From Alphaproteobacteria bacterium (GTDB taxonomy: Bacteria > Pseudomonadota > Alphaproteobacteria > ATCC43930 > CGMCC-115725), in the NCBI GenBank assembly GCA_021325525.1, contig JAJPHB010000116.1, positions 18,831 to 82,830 on the forward strand: a stretch of 64,000 bases of DNA, given 5' to 3'. The notes below the pieces were generated by a model. That model worked only from the letters and a program-made list of their open reading frames with translations. It had not been told where the DNA came from and did no database searches. The first letter of the stretch is position 1. Each line of letters opens with the position of its first letter. A program made the translations under genes and the position numbers. Shown piece by piece: positions 38,738 to 48,535 of this stretch.

Positions 38738-40339
38738 ATGCCCCAGCTTTCGAAGCAGAAGCAATTCGTGCTCGCCTGGCTCGACGAGCAGGCGCGGCGA
38801 TTTTCCGACTGGCACCTCAAGATCTGGAACTACGCCGAGCCGGCCTGGCGCGAATACAAATCGGCGAAGGCCTATTGCGACCTGCTGCGCGCCGAAGGGT
38901 TCACGGTCGAGGAGGGTTCGGGCGGCATGCCGACCGCCTTCGCCGCAAGCTGGGGCAAGGGCGGCCCGGTGCTCGGCAGCTATGCCGAATACGACGCCGT
39001 GCCCGGCAATTCGCAGCAGGTCGTCCCGCACCAGGCGCCGCGGCCGGGACTGCACCCCTGGGCCGCGGGACACACCGATCCGCATTCCGCCCTCGGCACG
39101 ACGGCGCTCGCGGGCGTGCTCGCCGCCAAGGCGGCGATGGAGAAATTCGGCCTCGCCGGCACGCTGAAATTCTTCGGCGAGCCCGCCGAGAAGGTCTGCG
39201 GCTCGAAGCCGGTGCATGCGGCCAAGGGCTATTTCGACGGCGCCGACGCCTTCATCTCCTACCATCCGCACTTCACGAACACGGCGATCTGGGACACGCA
39301 ATGCGGCTCCTATTGGAGCGCCGTCTTCACCTTCGAGACGCTGGCGCCCGAGACCTGGATCGACAAGAGCCTTGTCCCGACGCGGCACACCTCGCACGCG
39401 GCGGCGCGCTGCCCCGGCGCCATCGACGCGCTCTGCCTCATGTATACGATGACGAAATACACGAAGGAGGCGATGTTTCCGCATACCGGCACCTGGACGG
39501 TCAACGAATTCGTCCTCGCCGCCGGGGATGCCAGCCCCGACAACCTGCCGCCGCGCTTCAGCCAGATTCAATATGCCTGGCGCTCGCCGATGCTCGGCAT
39601 TCAGCAGCAGATCTACAACGTCCTCGCCAACAACGCGCGCCACGCCGCCGCCGCGACCGGCTGCCAGGCTTCGGTGCGCTGGGTGACGAAGACGCGCGTC
39701 GGGCTCACCAACCATGCGATGGCGGCGCTCGCCTTCGCCAATATGGAGCTCGTGGGCGCCCCGAAATTCGGCGAGGAAGCGCGCGAATTCGGCCGCAAGA
39801 TCCAGGCCAATCTCGGCATCGAGCCGATGGAGAATCCCTTCATCGCGGATGCCGAGCGGCTGATGCCGCCGCAGGAATACGAGGCCTATCTGCGCCGGGC
39901 GCTGCCCGCCTGGCAGCTCAACTACACCTCGGACGATTACGTCGACTATAGCTGGCACGCCCCGACCGTGCGGCTGCTGACGATGCGCCCGCGGCTGCGG
40001 CCGCCGAATGAGAGCTACGAGTATCCCGCCTGGGTGAACAATGCGCTGGGCGGGCTGCCGGCGGCGATCGATCCCGGCATCATGCTCGGCGCGAAGACGA
40101 TCGCCGGGACCCTCATCGACCTCCTGACCGAACCCGAGACGCTGCGTCGCGCGCAGGACGAGTTCAAGGAGCGGACGGGCGGCGGCATCGGCGGCACGAA
40201 ATGGGTGGCGCCGCTGCTGCCGCGCGACTTCGCGCCGCCTGTCGATCTGCGCTGGCCCGAATATATCGAGACGGTGCGCGGGCGCGAGTGGTGGCTGCCG
40301 ACGCCGGCCGCCGGATCGGGGGCGGGCGAGCCGCTCTGA
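38738..40339 (+). CDS. M20-family amidohydrolase (AbgB-like subgroup)
   Basis: A 533-residue M20-type metallo-amidohydrolase, longer than the usual 400-480 residues. The region normally binding metal reads GSYAEYDAVPGN, GHTDPHSALGTTALA and FGEPAEKVCGSK. In the last, the second Glu of the common PAEE motif is Lys, as I recall for this subgroup, so metal binding may be altered. The ATG at 38738 follows GGAGAGAGG and lies 22 bases after the binding-protein gene, placing it in the transporter operon. It probably hydrolyses an amide taken up by that importer. Confidence 0.8.
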   Translation: MPQLSKQKQFVLAWLDEQARRFSDWHLKIWNYAEPAWREYKSAKAYCDLLRAEGFTVEEGSGGMPTAFAASWGKGGPVLGSYAEYDAVPGNSQQVVPHQAPRPGLHPWAAGHTDPHSALGTTALAGVLAAKAAMEKFGLAGTLKFFGEPAEKVCGSKPVHAAKGYFDGADAFISYHPHFTNTAIWDTQCGSYWSAVFTFETLAPETWIDKSLVPTRHTSHAAARCPGAIDALCLMYTMTKYTKEAMFPHTGTWTVNEFVLAAGDASPDNLPPRFSQIQYAWRSPMLGIQQQIYNVLANNARHAAAATGCQASVRWVTKTRVGLTNHAMAALAFANMELVGAPKFGEEAREFGRKIQANLGIEPMENPFIADAERLMPPQEYEAYLRRALPAWQLNYTSDDYVDYSWHAPTVRLLTMRPRLRPPNESYEYPAWVNNALGGLPAAIDPGIMLGAKTIAGTLIDLLTEPETLRRAQDEFKERTGGGIGGTKWVAPLLPRDFAPPVDLRWPEYIETVRGREWWLPTPAAGSGAGEPL

Positions 40340-40364
40340 TTTGCGGGCGCACCAAAGAGGAATT

Positions 40365-40382
40365 CTCTCCCCGAGGGGAGAG
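40365..40382. repeat. short palindrome between convergent genes
   Basis: Arms CTCTCCCC (40365-40372) and GGGGAGAG (40375-40382) are complementary with a 2-base gap. The motif is related to the palindrome in the atpD-atpC gap. It lies between the convergent amidohydrolase and caspase-like genes and could end transcription from both sides, although no T run follows. Confidence 0.5.
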
Positions 40383-40474
40383 GGGATCAGCGCGCCGGCT
40401 GGACGGAACGCGATAGCTCTGCCCGGAAGCAAAGGGAGAGGTTCTGGAGGGCCTGACCGCAGCAGGCCGCAGTC

Positions 40475-41578
40475 TTACCCGAACGCGCTCTTGTACCAGG
40501 GCTTCTTCTTGATGAGCTGCAGGCCGAACTGGCCCTGAAGGTTGGCGATCTGTCGCGTATCGCGCGCCCGCCTGACGTTCTGCTCCTGCGCCTCGATCGC
40601 CTTGAGCAGGCGGGCTGCCGTCGCATCCTTGGCGAGGGCCTCGGGCTTGCCGGCGAACTTCGCCGCGTATTTGTCGAGCGCGTCGGTGAGCTGTTGGAGC
40701 TTCAGGAGGTCGGCCGCTTTGCCTTCGTCATCCTCCATCGCATGCACGGTCCGCTCTTCGCCGCGCTTCATCGGCGTGCCGTGATCGTCGACGAGCTGAT
40801 TGTTGGCGGTGGCGCTGGCTCCAGGATAGCCGATGACGGAGAGCTTCGTGTAGCCGCTTTTCTTCAGAAGATCCCAGACCTGCTTGGCGAACGCGTCGTC
40901 CTGCTTCTCGCCCTCGGGTCCGCCCGCCGCGGTGAAGCAGCCGGCGAGATAGATCTTTCCGCCGTAATTCTTGCCGATGTTCTTCTTCTTGTCCGGGTTG
41001 CCGGTCAGGATCGCGACGATCTGCTGCGGCGTCTTCATCCCGAGCTTGGCGCCGATGACCCGCCCGGGCAGGATCTTCGGCGTGCCGTGGGCGGTCAGCA
41101 CGATATCGCCCGTGACGCCGCCGAAATCCGCGTTGGCGTCCGTCTGCGGCTTGACCCCGAGCTTGTTGCCATAGACCTTGGCGGCGGTTTTGATCGTGTC
41201 GTCGGATTTGTCGTCGTGCACGTTGACGACGGCGTGCTTTTTCTTCTCGGCGAGAGTTTTCTTTATCTTGACATAATCTTTGACGACGACGGCTTCCTTG
41301 ACGAATTTCTTGTCGGCCGTGTCCCTGACCTGAAAGAGAAGATCGTTGCCTGCGATCCCCGCGATTGCATAGGGGGCCTTGACGTTCTTGTCCTTCTTCA
41401 CCGCATCGACGAGGCTCTTCGCGGCGCTCTCCTTGACAGGCAGTCCCTGTGCCTCGAGCCCGCTGCTGAGGAGGTCGGCGGCAACCGCGGCGACGAGCTT
41501 GCCGCCGTCATATTGGGCCAGCTTGACCTGGCTGCCGTCCTTCTTTCCATAGATCACGACGTTGATGTCTTTGGCCAT
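40475..41578 (-). CDS. orphan caspase-like (clan CD) cysteine-peptidase-like protein
   Basis: A 367-residue protein of no family I can name firmly. Two hydrophobic strands end in the catalytic pair expected for a caspase/C80/CHAT-like fold: GDIVLTAHG with His164 and GKIYLAGC with Cys214, about 50 residues apart. No signal peptide or membrane helix is seen. Residues about 280-350 are helical (LLKLQQLTDALDKYAAKFAG). It is very rich in lysine: I count 51 Lys and 9 Arg, the reverse of its neighbours, which suggests a different origin. It is encoded downstream of the chemoreceptor on the same strand after a 218-base gap and is convergent with the amidohydrolase. C80-type self-processing, an effector or a defence role are all possible. 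Confidence 0.55.
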   Translation of the reverse strand: MAKDINVVIYGKKDGSQVKLAQYDGGKLVAAVAADLLSSGLEAQGLPVKESAAKSLVDAVKKDKNVKAPYAIAGIAGNDLLFQVRDTADKKFVKEAVVVKDYVKIKKTLAEKKKHAVVNVHDDKSDDTIKTAAKVYGNKLGVKPQTDANADFGGVTGDIVLTAHGTPKILPGRVIGAKLGMKTPQQIVAILTGNPDKKKNIGKNYGGKIYLAGCFTAAGGPEGEKQDDAFAKQVWDLLKKSGYTKLSVIGYPGASATANNQLVDDHGTPMKRGEERTVHAMEDDEGKAADLLKLQQLTDALDKYAAKFAGKPEALAKDATAARLLKAIEAQEQNVRRARDTRQIANLQGQFGLQLIKKKPWYKSAFG

Positions 41579-41796
41579 GCCGCGGTCTCCCTCGCATCGT
41601 CGGCGGCTCGAAAAGCCTCTTCCCCTCCGAGCGCCCCGAAGTCAGCTCGGCTTGGCGCCGAGGCACGCAGAGAGTGTGGCGCCGATTGGCCGTTCGAACA
41701 AGCGTAGACTTGCGGTTGCACAGCGTCTCGACAGCGAAAGTTTTGGCTGGACCTCCTCCCTCCTCTGCCCTGCCCTGCGGCGCATCCTTCTCCAGC

Positions 41797-43821
41797 TCAG
41801 GCCGCCCGGATCTCGGCGAGGAAGCGGTCGACCTCGCTGCCGAGCGTCTCCGACTGCCGCGCGAGCTCGCCCGCCGCGGCGAGCACCTGTCCCGCGCTCT
41901 CGCCGGTCTCGGCCGCCGCCTTCGTCACCTCCGAGATATTGGTGCCGATGACGGCGGCGCCCGCCGCCGCCTGCTGGACGTTGCGCGAGATTTCCTGGGT
42001 GGCGGCGCCCTGTTCCTCGACGGCCGAAGCGATGGTGGTCGCGATGGTGTTCACTTGATCGATAATGGCGGCGATGCCCTTGATCGCCGTCACCACCTCG
42101 TTGGTGGCGGATTGGATCGAACCGATTTGAGCGGCGATCTCGTCCGTCGCCTTGCCGGTCTGCGTCGCGAGGCTCTTGACCTCGCTGGCGACGACGGCGA
42201 AGCCCTTGCCGGCCTCGCCGGCGCGGGCGGCCTCGATCGTGGCATTCAGCGCCAGCAGATTCGTCTGGCTCGCGATGTCGCTGATGAGCGAGACGACGAC
42301 GCCGATCTTCGCCGCGGCCTCGGCCAGCACCTGCGACGTCTTGTCGATCTGGCCGACCTTCTCGACCGCCTCGCCGACGATCCGGGTCGACTGGTCGACT
42401 TGCCGCGCGATCTCTGTGATCGAGCCGGCGAGCTCCTCCGCGCCTGCGGCGACGGCCTGCACCCGGGCCGAGGACTCGTCATAGGCGGAGACGACCTCGC
42501 TCGATTGCCGGCTCGTCGCTTCGGCTGTCGTCGACATCGAGCGCGCGGACGCCTCCATCTGGCCCGCCGCGCTCGACAGCATCTCGACGACCTGCTTGAC
42601 GCTGCCTTCGAAGCCGGCGGCGAGCTGCAGCATGGCGGCGCGGCGTTCCGCATCGGCCTTCTGCTTCATCTCTTCTTGCTCGGCACGCAGGCGTTTCGCG
42701 TCGATCATGCCCTGCCGGAAGACCTCGATCGCCTTCGCCATGGTGCCGATCTCGTCCCGCCGCCCCGCCCCGGCGATGGCGAGGTCGAGCTCGCCTTCGG
42801 CAAGGCGGCGCATCACCAGCGTGATCGCCTTGATGGGACGCGCGATTCCGCGACCGATCACCCAAGCGAGGGCGGCACCGAGCAGCAGCGCGGCCGCGAC
42901 GATGGCGATCGCTGTGCGGTGCATGTTCCGGAGGAAGCTCTCGACCTCGGCGGAGAGCGCCTTCTCCTCGTCCGAGGCCGAGGCACGCACGGTTTCGGAC
43001 AGCCGCGTGATCTCGGCGCCGCCTTTCTCGAGCACCTCGGCATTGAGGGCGTCGCGCTGCTGCACGAGGCCGATGACCTCGCCGAGCGCCGCCTCGTAGG
43101 CGGGAAGCGTCTTCAGAAGCTGCGCCGCCGCGTCCTGCTGCGCCGGATCGTCGAGCTTCGAGACGAGATCGGAGGCGACGCGGTAGATGTCCTTGAGCGC
43201 GGCCTTCGCGGCGGTCGCCACGGCGGGATCGCCGAGATCGAGGAAGCGGGTGATCTGCGAGCGCGTGTTGAACAACTTTTCCTGCGTCACGCCGGCGTAG
43301 TAGGCGTTCTCGAAATTGCCCTCGGCGAAGGCGGCCTGGTTGATGTCGTTGAGCTTGCCGCGCATCGATTCCGCGAGGTCATTGAGGCGCTTCGTCACCT
43401 CGGCCCGCTTCTTCATCAGCTCGACGATCTTGACGAAGCCGGCGCGGTACGCGTCAGTCGCCTTCTCCATCGCCTCGAAGGTGGCGCCGCGCTCGGTCCC
43501 GGCCGCGGCCGCCTTCGCGGCGCCGACATCCTTCTTCACCGCGTCATGCGCCTTCGCGATCTGCGCCAGCAGCTCGGGCCGGCCGCTGTCGAGATATTCG
43601 CGCACCTTGCGCTGGAGCCCCGCCATCTCCTCCCCGATATCACCGACGAGGCGGACATCGGCGGAGATCGCCTGCGAGGCCGTGAGCTTGGCGACGAGGC
43701 TGCCGAAGCCGATGGCGCCGCCGCCGGCGAGCAGCAGAAGCAGCAGCAGCACGCAGCCGAAGCCGAGCGCGACTCGCTGGAAGATGCTGAGCGAGACCGC
43801 GCCGATGAGACGCTTCACCAT
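41797..43821 (-). CDS. methyl-accepting chemotaxis protein
   Basis: A 674-residue chemoreceptor. It has an N-terminal membrane helix (residues about 19-42), a periplasmic helical domain of roughly 260 residues (HBM-like four-helix type), a second membrane helix near 302-325, a HAMP domain ([20 protein letters not shown]) and a cytoplasmic signalling domain with the hairpin tip [20 protein letters not shown]. The ATG at 43821 has GAGGG 9 bases upstream. It follows an orphan binding-protein gene by 116 bases, so that protein may present ligand to it. No che genes are in the window. Confidence 0.92.
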   Translation of the reverse strand: MVKRLIGAVSLSIFQRVALGFGCVLLLLLLLAGGGAIGFGSLVAKLTASQAISADVRLVGDIGEEMAGLQRKVREYLDSGRPELLAQIAKAHDAVKKDVGAAKAAAAGTERGATFEAMEKATDAYRAGFVKIVELMKKRAEVTKRLNDLAESMRGKLNDINQAAFAEGNFENAYYAGVTQEKLFNTRSQITRFLDLGDPAVATAAKAALKDIYRVASDLVSKLDDPAQQDAAAQLLKTLPAYEAALGEVIGLVQQRDALNAEVLEKGGAEITRLSETVRASASDEEKALSAEVESFLRNMHRTAIAIVAAALLLGAALAWVIGRGIARPIKAITLVMRRLAEGELDLAIAGAGRRDEIGTMAKAIEVFRQGMIDAKRLRAEQEEMKQKADAERRAAMLQLAAGFEGSVKQVVEMLSSAAGQMEASARSMSTTAEATSRQSSEVVSAYDESSARVQAVAAGAEELAGSITEIARQVDQSTRIVGEAVEKVGQIDKTSQVLAEAAAKIGVVVSLISDIASQTNLLALNATIEAARAGEAGKGFAVVASEVKSLATQTGKATDEIAAQIGSIQSATNEVVTAIKGIAAIIDQVNTIATTIASAVEEQGAATQEISRNVQQAAAGAAVIGTNISEVTKAAAETGESAGQVLAAAGELARQSETLGSEVDRFLAEIRAA

Positions 43822-43937
43822 TTCGATCACCCTCGATTTCCGAGACCGCGCCGGCGCCATAGCGATGCCGGCGAAATGACGCTGGCGAGCGGCCGCCGGC
43901 CGGCGATGCGGCCGGCGGCCAAGCGAGCTGCCGAGAC

Positions 43938-45056
43938 CTAGTCCTTGAAGGCCGCGGCGGGCAGCGCCTTGACCGTGCCCACCGGGCTTTGCAGCTTGCG
44001 CGCCGCAAGCGCCTCGCGCGCGGCCTGGTCGGAGACCGCACCGTCGCGCAACGTCTCGGCCGGCACGCGGTGGAGGCCGAAGAGGAAGGCGGTATCGGCC
44101 TTCACAATCTGGTCCATCTTCGGCGTGATGACGAAGTCGAGCGCCATCCGCTCCGGGCTGCCGCCGACGGCAGCGGGATAGTCGCCATAGAGCGCCGTCC
44201 ACATGATCTTCTTGGTATAGCCCTCACCGCCTTCCTTCTCGGCCATCGCCGCGATCTCCATGGCGTTCTTGGGATCGGCGAGGAAGAGCTGCGCGTCGAG
44301 CTCGGCCTCCATCCAGCCTTTGACGACATCGGGCCGCGCCGCCATCAGATCCTGGCGCATGACGATGAAGCCGGCATCGGACTCATGGAAGTCGACGCCG
44401 CTCGCGACCCGGCGGGCGATGCCGTCGGCGAGGAACTTCGCCGGGATGGGCTCCCACAGCACCGCGGCGTCGAGCTTGCCATCCCTGAAATTCTTGGCGA
44501 TCGCATCGGCGCCCTGGTTGAAGTACTTCGCCGGCTTGACGTCGAGCTTCTGGAACACGGTCCGCGCGAAGCGGTCGGTGCAGCTCCCTTGCGGCGAGGC
44601 GACGATCTTGCCGTCGAACCATTTCACCGCCTCTTCCGGCGACTTGAACTCGGGCGCGTCCTTCTTGACGAGGAAGACGTTGCACTGCTGCTGCGAGCTG
44701 CCCGCCACGCCGACGATTCGGATGTCGGCGACCTCGGGCTTCGAGCTGGCGACGATCGCCGGCATGTCGCCCATATAGCCGATCTGCTGCTTGCCCGCGA
44801 TCATCTGGCCGACGAGCACGCTGCCCTGGAGCCCGGGCTCGAAGGTCACCTGCGAGCCGGCCGGCAGATGCTGCTTCCAGAACTCCTTGCTCTTCATGAC
44901 GACCGCCGACCAGGCCTCGGTATAGAAAGGCTGAAAGCCGACGGTCAGCTTGATCGGCTCGCCGGGCTTGCCGAAACCTTCCTCGGCGGCCACCGGCAGC
45001 GCGGCCATCAGCAGCGCCGCCGAGACCGCGGCGGCGCAGTAACGATGAATGTGCAT
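43938..45056 (-). CDS. ABC-type periplasmic binding protein (NitT/TauT/sulfonate type), orphan
   Basis: A 372-residue binding protein with a clear Sec signal peptide (cleavage after LPVAA, near residue 24). Family text includes [40 protein letters not shown] and [20 protein letters not shown], as in SsuA/TauA/NrtA-type proteins. Two Cys residues (near 124 and 159) might pair. No permease or ATPase gene is adjacent; the next gene is a chemoreceptor. It may feed a transporter encoded elsewhere, act as a taxis sensor, or both. Confidence 0.85.
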   Translation of the reverse strand: MHIHRYCAAAVSAALLMAALPVAAEEGFGKPGEPIKLTVGFQPFYTEAWSAVVMKSKEFWKQHLPAGSQVTFEPGLQGSVLVGQMIAGKQQIGYMGDMPAIVASSKPEVADIRIVGVAGSSQQQCNVFLVKKDAPEFKSPEEAVKWFDGKIVASPQGSCTDRFARTVFQKLDVKPAKYFNQGADAIAKNFRDGKLDAAVLWEPIPAKFLADGIARRVASGVDFHESDAGFIVMRQDLMAARPDVVKGWMEAELDAQLFLADPKNAMEIAAMAEKEGGEGYTKKIMWTALYGDYPAAVGGSPERMALDFVITPKMDQIVKADTAFLFGLHRVPAETLRDGAVSDQAAREALAARKLQSPVGTVKALPAAAFKD

Positions 45057-45203
45057 GAGTTGCCCCCGTGCAAATGATCGTGGGCAGCATACACCAATGC
45101 GACTTAAAGTTGCGTAAACGAAGACTTCGCGACTTCATACGCATTGTTGATACGCTGATAGAACGGCTTTATTCGCCCCGGCGAGCGCGCGCCCCGCCCT
45201 GGC

Positions 45204-46331
45204 TCAACGGAGCTCATCGATCACGGCGAGGAGGGCGTCGAGGCCGGCGGCGCCGAGCTTGCGCGAGCGCGCGGGCGACCAGCCGGTGCGCTCATTCGGC
45301 GTGTCCGCCGTATCCTTGAACGGCATTTCGAGCGTCATCGAAAGGCAATCGAAGCGCTCGGCCACCCAGTTGCCGCAGAGCGTCATATTGGCGCTGCCGG
45401 GCTTGCCTTCGGCATGGCCATGGATGGTCTGGAAATCGGGATTGGCTCGGCGCAGCGCCGCGGCATAGCCCTGATGGAGCAGGCGCAGGCGCTCGCTCGC
45501 GGACGGAATGCCCGCCGTGCTGATGAGGAAATTGTGCGGGACCGTCTCATCGCCATGGACGTCGAGGCAGAAATCGACGCCGCTCGCCTCCATCGCCTGA
45601 CGCACGAGGAACACCTCGGGACTCCGCTCGAGGCTCGGGCTCTGCCATTCGCGGTTGAGGTTGGCGCCGGCGGCATTGGTGCGCAGATGGCCGCGCCGGC
45701 TGCCATCCGGGTTCATATTGGGAACGATGTTGAAGGCGGCGCGCTTCAGCGCCTCGCGCGCCAGCGGATCGTCGGCGTCGAGGAGGCGAGCGAGGAAGCC
45801 CTCCATCCACCACTCGGCCATGGTCTCGCCCGGATGCTGGCGGCCGACGATCCAGCAGACGCGCTTGCCGGCGCCCGGCTCGCCGATGCGCAACAGGTCG
45901 AGATCCTGCCCGTCGAGCGTCGAGCCGAGAACATCGAGGCGGACGGCGGGATTGGCGAGGCATCGCGCCACGAGGTCGGCATGGCGCTCCATCGAATAGG
46001 GCGCGAAATAGGCATAGTAGACGGCGTCGCATTCCGGCCGGTGACGGATCGTCAGCGCCGTTCCATCGTAGCTTGTCGGCACGCGGAACCAATCGGCGCG
46101 GTCATAGGAGGCGACGGCGCGGTAGCCGTGCCAGCCCTCGGCATAGGCGGCGCCGCCGGCATTGGTCAGATGGAGCACGCAATCGCATCCCTTGGCGCCG
46201 GTCAGGCGGAAATAGAACCACTGGTAGAAGTCGGAATGCGCGTCCTTGTTGATGGCGAGGCGGATATTCTGCGGATCATCGCAGGCAAGGCAATGGATGT
46301 TGCCGCCATCGAACTGACTGCTGATCCGCAT
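45204..46331 (-). CDS. M14-family zinc carboxypeptidase (cytosolic CCP-like)
   Basis: A 375-residue M14 peptidase with an N-terminal beta-sandwich domain (FDGGNIHCLACDDPQNIRLA, DFYQWFYFRLTG) as in cytosolic carboxypeptidases. Zinc ligands are H166 and E169 in GRQHPGETMAEWW and H259 in CLDVHGDE; the catalytic Glu is E335 in MTLEMPFKD. There is no signal peptide. Eukaryotic relatives trim glutamates from tubulin; the bacterial substrate is unknown. It stands alone between the binding protein and a LolA-like protein. Confidence 0.9.
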   Translation of the reverse strand: MRISSQFDGGNIHCLACDDPQNIRLAINKDAHSDFYQWFYFRLTGAKGCDCVLHLTNAGGAAYAEGWHGYRAVASYDRADWFRVPTSYDGTALTIRHRPECDAVYYAYFAPYSMERHADLVARCLANPAVRLDVLGSTLDGQDLDLLRIGEPGAGKRVCWIVGRQHPGETMAEWWMEGFLARLLDADDPLAREALKRAAFNIVPNMNPDGSRRGHLRTNAAGANLNREWQSPSLERSPEVFLVRQAMEASGVDFCLDVHGDETVPHNFLISTAGIPSASERLRLLHQGYAAALRRANPDFQTIHGHAEGKPGSANMTLCGNWVAERFDCLSMTLEMPFKDTADTPNERTGWSPARSRKLGAAGLDALLAVIDELR

Positions 46332-46394
46332 GCCGGGCCTCCCTCATCTCTCCGTCCCCGCGACTATAATCCGGAGGCGCCGGCCGCGAAAACC

Positions 46395-47018
46395 TCAGCC
46401 CGCCGGGCGCAGACCGAGCAACGGCCCCAACGCCCCGAAGGGCAGCCTCACCATGTGCTGCGGCGCCGCGAAGAGCGCGGCGTCGAGCGGGCCCTTGCGA
46501 ATGTGCGAGAGCCGCATCGTGACGGGCGTCGGATCGCCGCCGCCGGCCGGCGTGTACATGCCGTCGAGACGCATCGGGATGCCCTCCCGCGTCAACCAGA
46601 GATAGCCATCGACCATGGCGCCGTTCCGCGCCGTGTGCTCGATGCGGTATTTGGTCGTGGCGTAGCCGTCCACGCTCTCCGTGCCCAGGGGCGTCGACAG
46701 CAGGCTGTCGTCGCGCAGCTCGTCGAGAACCGGGGCGAAGCCGAATTCGACATAGGAGTTGATCCCCGGCAGGATGAGCCAGCCTCGCGCCTCGGCGCCG
46801 TGGAGGATGATGACCTGCTCCACCCCTTCGATCGCCTGCTCATGCCGCTGCGCGCCGGGTTCGGAATAGAGCTTCCCGATGAAGGTGCGGCCGCCGACGG
46901 TCAGGGTGCGGTCGGCGCTGAAGGAAATCCCGGGATCGCCGAGGATGCGCGCGCCGGCGGGCGGCGGCGCAAGGGCAAGGAGAACGGCAAGCAGGACGAA
47001 GAGACAGGTGCGGCGCAT
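46395..47018 (-). CDS. exported protein, possible LolA-like fold
   Basis: A 207-residue protein with a signal peptide (residues 1-23, LFVLLAVLLALAPPPAGA). The mature part has beta-rich text (TLTVGGRTFIGKLYSEPGAQ, YATTKYRIEHTARNGAMVDG, YLWLTREGIPMRLDGMY) like LolA/LppX-fold or DUF4412-type proteins that carry lipid or modify outer-membrane transport. The assignment to a fold is by pattern only. The ATG at 47018 follows GAGGG. It runs 63 bases upstream of the M14 gene on the same strand, which may be a transcript but not a pathway. Confidence 0.6.
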   Translation of the reverse strand: MRRTCLFVLLAVLLALAPPPAGARILGDPGISFSADRTLTVGGRTFIGKLYSEPGAQRHEQAIEGVEQVIILHGAEARGWLILPGINSYVEFGFAPVLDELRDDSLLSTPLGTESVDGYATTKYRIEHTARNGAMVDGYLWLTREGIPMRLDGMYTPAGGGDPTPVTMRLSHIRKGPLDAALFAAPQHMVRLPFGALGPLLGLRPAG

Positions 47019-47100
47019 GGGAACCCTCGTCGGATGACGCGCCGGCTTTAGCCGAGGAATCGGGCGGATTCGCGGCAGCGCCGCGGCGGCAATGCAAGCG

Positions 47101-48306
47101 CTAGAGCACGCGCCGCAAGAGCGGGGTTTGGCGGGCGATGACGGCGGCGAAGACAAAGCTCGCGGCCGCCCCCATCATCGAGGCCGCGACAAATTTCACA
47201 GGCGGCGCCGCGTGCCAGGTATGGAGGAGACGCGTGACGGCAATCAGAATCGGCGGGTGAACGACATAGACGGCGAAGGCATTGGCCGAGAGGAACCGCG
47301 CGAGCCGGCCCTGCGCATCCCAGAGGGCGCTGTAGAGCGTGAGGAGGCCGAGGCTGAAGGAGACGCACACCCAAGCCTCCCACAGCGCCTTCGCCGCCGC
47401 CTGCCAGGTCCAGCCGCCGGCATAGGCCGAGAGCTCGCCGTGCAGCGCCCCGCCGAAGCCGATGATCGCCGCCCATCCGAGGATGCCGAGGAGCACCCCG
47501 AAGGCCGCCCATTTCGCCCCGGCCGCAGCGCTGAGCCGCTCCGGCCAGCCGGTGCGCTGCGCGTGCAGCCCGGCCGCGAACATCAGAACGTATTGCGGGA
47601 AGTCGCCGAGCTGCATGTTGAGGACCGCACGGCCGCTCGGGCAGAGGAGGCGCAGGGCGAAGGTCGTGCCGGCCATCGCCAGGATGAAGGCAATGATGCG
47701 TCCCGGCCCGGGATCGCGTGCCGAGCCGTGGCGGCGCCGCGGCGAGGCGACGGCGGCAAGCGCCGCATAAAGGGCCGAGAAGACGAGGAGGGCAAGGCAG
47801 AACCAGAGCGGGCCCGATTCGCTGAAGACTTCGCCGTCGGCGATATGGCCGAGCCATTCCCTGGCGAAGGAAGAAGGCGGCGAGGGACGCCAGGATCCGG
47901 CGACGAAGTATTGCGTCACCGGGCCGATGGCCAGCATGTAGAGCAGCGTCGGAACGCCGAGCCGGATGGCGCGGTCGCGGAGGAACGCCGCCGCGCCCTT
48001 GCGCAGGAGCGAGGCGCGGGAGAAATAGCCCGAGACGGCGAAAAGCAGCCCCATGAAGAAGGCCTGCAAGAAGGATTGGTAGGTGCCGAACCCCAGCGCC
48101 GTCAGCGGGTCGACCCGCCCGTGATCCGCGTAATACCAGTTTCCGAAGGGCGAATAGGTGTCGGCGGCATGCATGCTGATGACGAGCACGATCATCGACC
48201 AGCGCAGATTGTCGATGAAAAGGCGCCGCGGACGGACCGCGCGCGGCGGGGCTTCCGCCGCTTCGCGCCCGGCCGGCAAGGCGGCGTCGACCACAATGCG
48301 GCTCAT
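47101..48306 (-). CDS. acyltransferase family 3 membrane protein (OafA-like)
   Basis: A 401-residue integral membrane acyltransferase with about ten helices. The family start is RLFIDNLRWSMIVLVISMHA, including the His in the first helix (SMHAADTYSP). WFCLALLVFSALYA and FAVYVVHPPILIAV with a late His are also typical. Such enzymes acetylate or succinylate sugars on surface glycans. The ATG at 48306 follows AAGGGGGC. Confidence 0.85.
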   Translation of the reverse strand: MSRIVVDAALPAGREAAEAPPRAVRPRRLFIDNLRWSMIVLVISMHAADTYSPFGNWYYADHGRVDPLTALGFGTYQSFLQAFFMGLLFAVSGYFSRASLLRKGAAAFLRDRAIRLGVPTLLYMLAIGPVTQYFVAGSWRPSPPSSFAREWLGHIADGEVFSESGPLWFCLALLVFSALYAALAAVASPRRRHGSARDPGPGRIIAFILAMAGTTFALRLLCPSGRAVLNMQLGDFPQYVLMFAAGLHAQRTGWPERLSAAAGAKWAAFGVLLGILGWAAIIGFGGALHGELSAYAGGWTWQAAAKALWEAWVCVSFSLGLLTLYSALWDAQGRLARFLSANAFAVYVVHPPILIAVTRLLHTWHAAPPVKFVAASMMGAAASFVFAAVIARQTPLLRRVL

Positions 48307-48535
48307 GCGAACGCCCCCTTTCGCTTTCAGCAAAACCGCTTGCGAATGACCCGCTCGACGGGAGTTGCCGGCCGCCTTCTATCCATTCTGGTGCAGCTTG
48401 ACAAGCGAGCCGGCAAATGCGTCTCAACGGCGCCCCCGGCCGCCCGCCCGACGCCTTGCGATCGAGGATGGTGGATTCCCCCTCGCCAGACGCTATTCTG
48501 CGGTTTTGGACGAGATGTCGACAGGAGTCGTTGGA

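Noticed and set aside
41674..43941. Plus-strand open frame (755 codons) opposite the chemoreceptor
   Set aside because: Antisense shadow; the chemoreceptor domains on the other strand are unmistakable.
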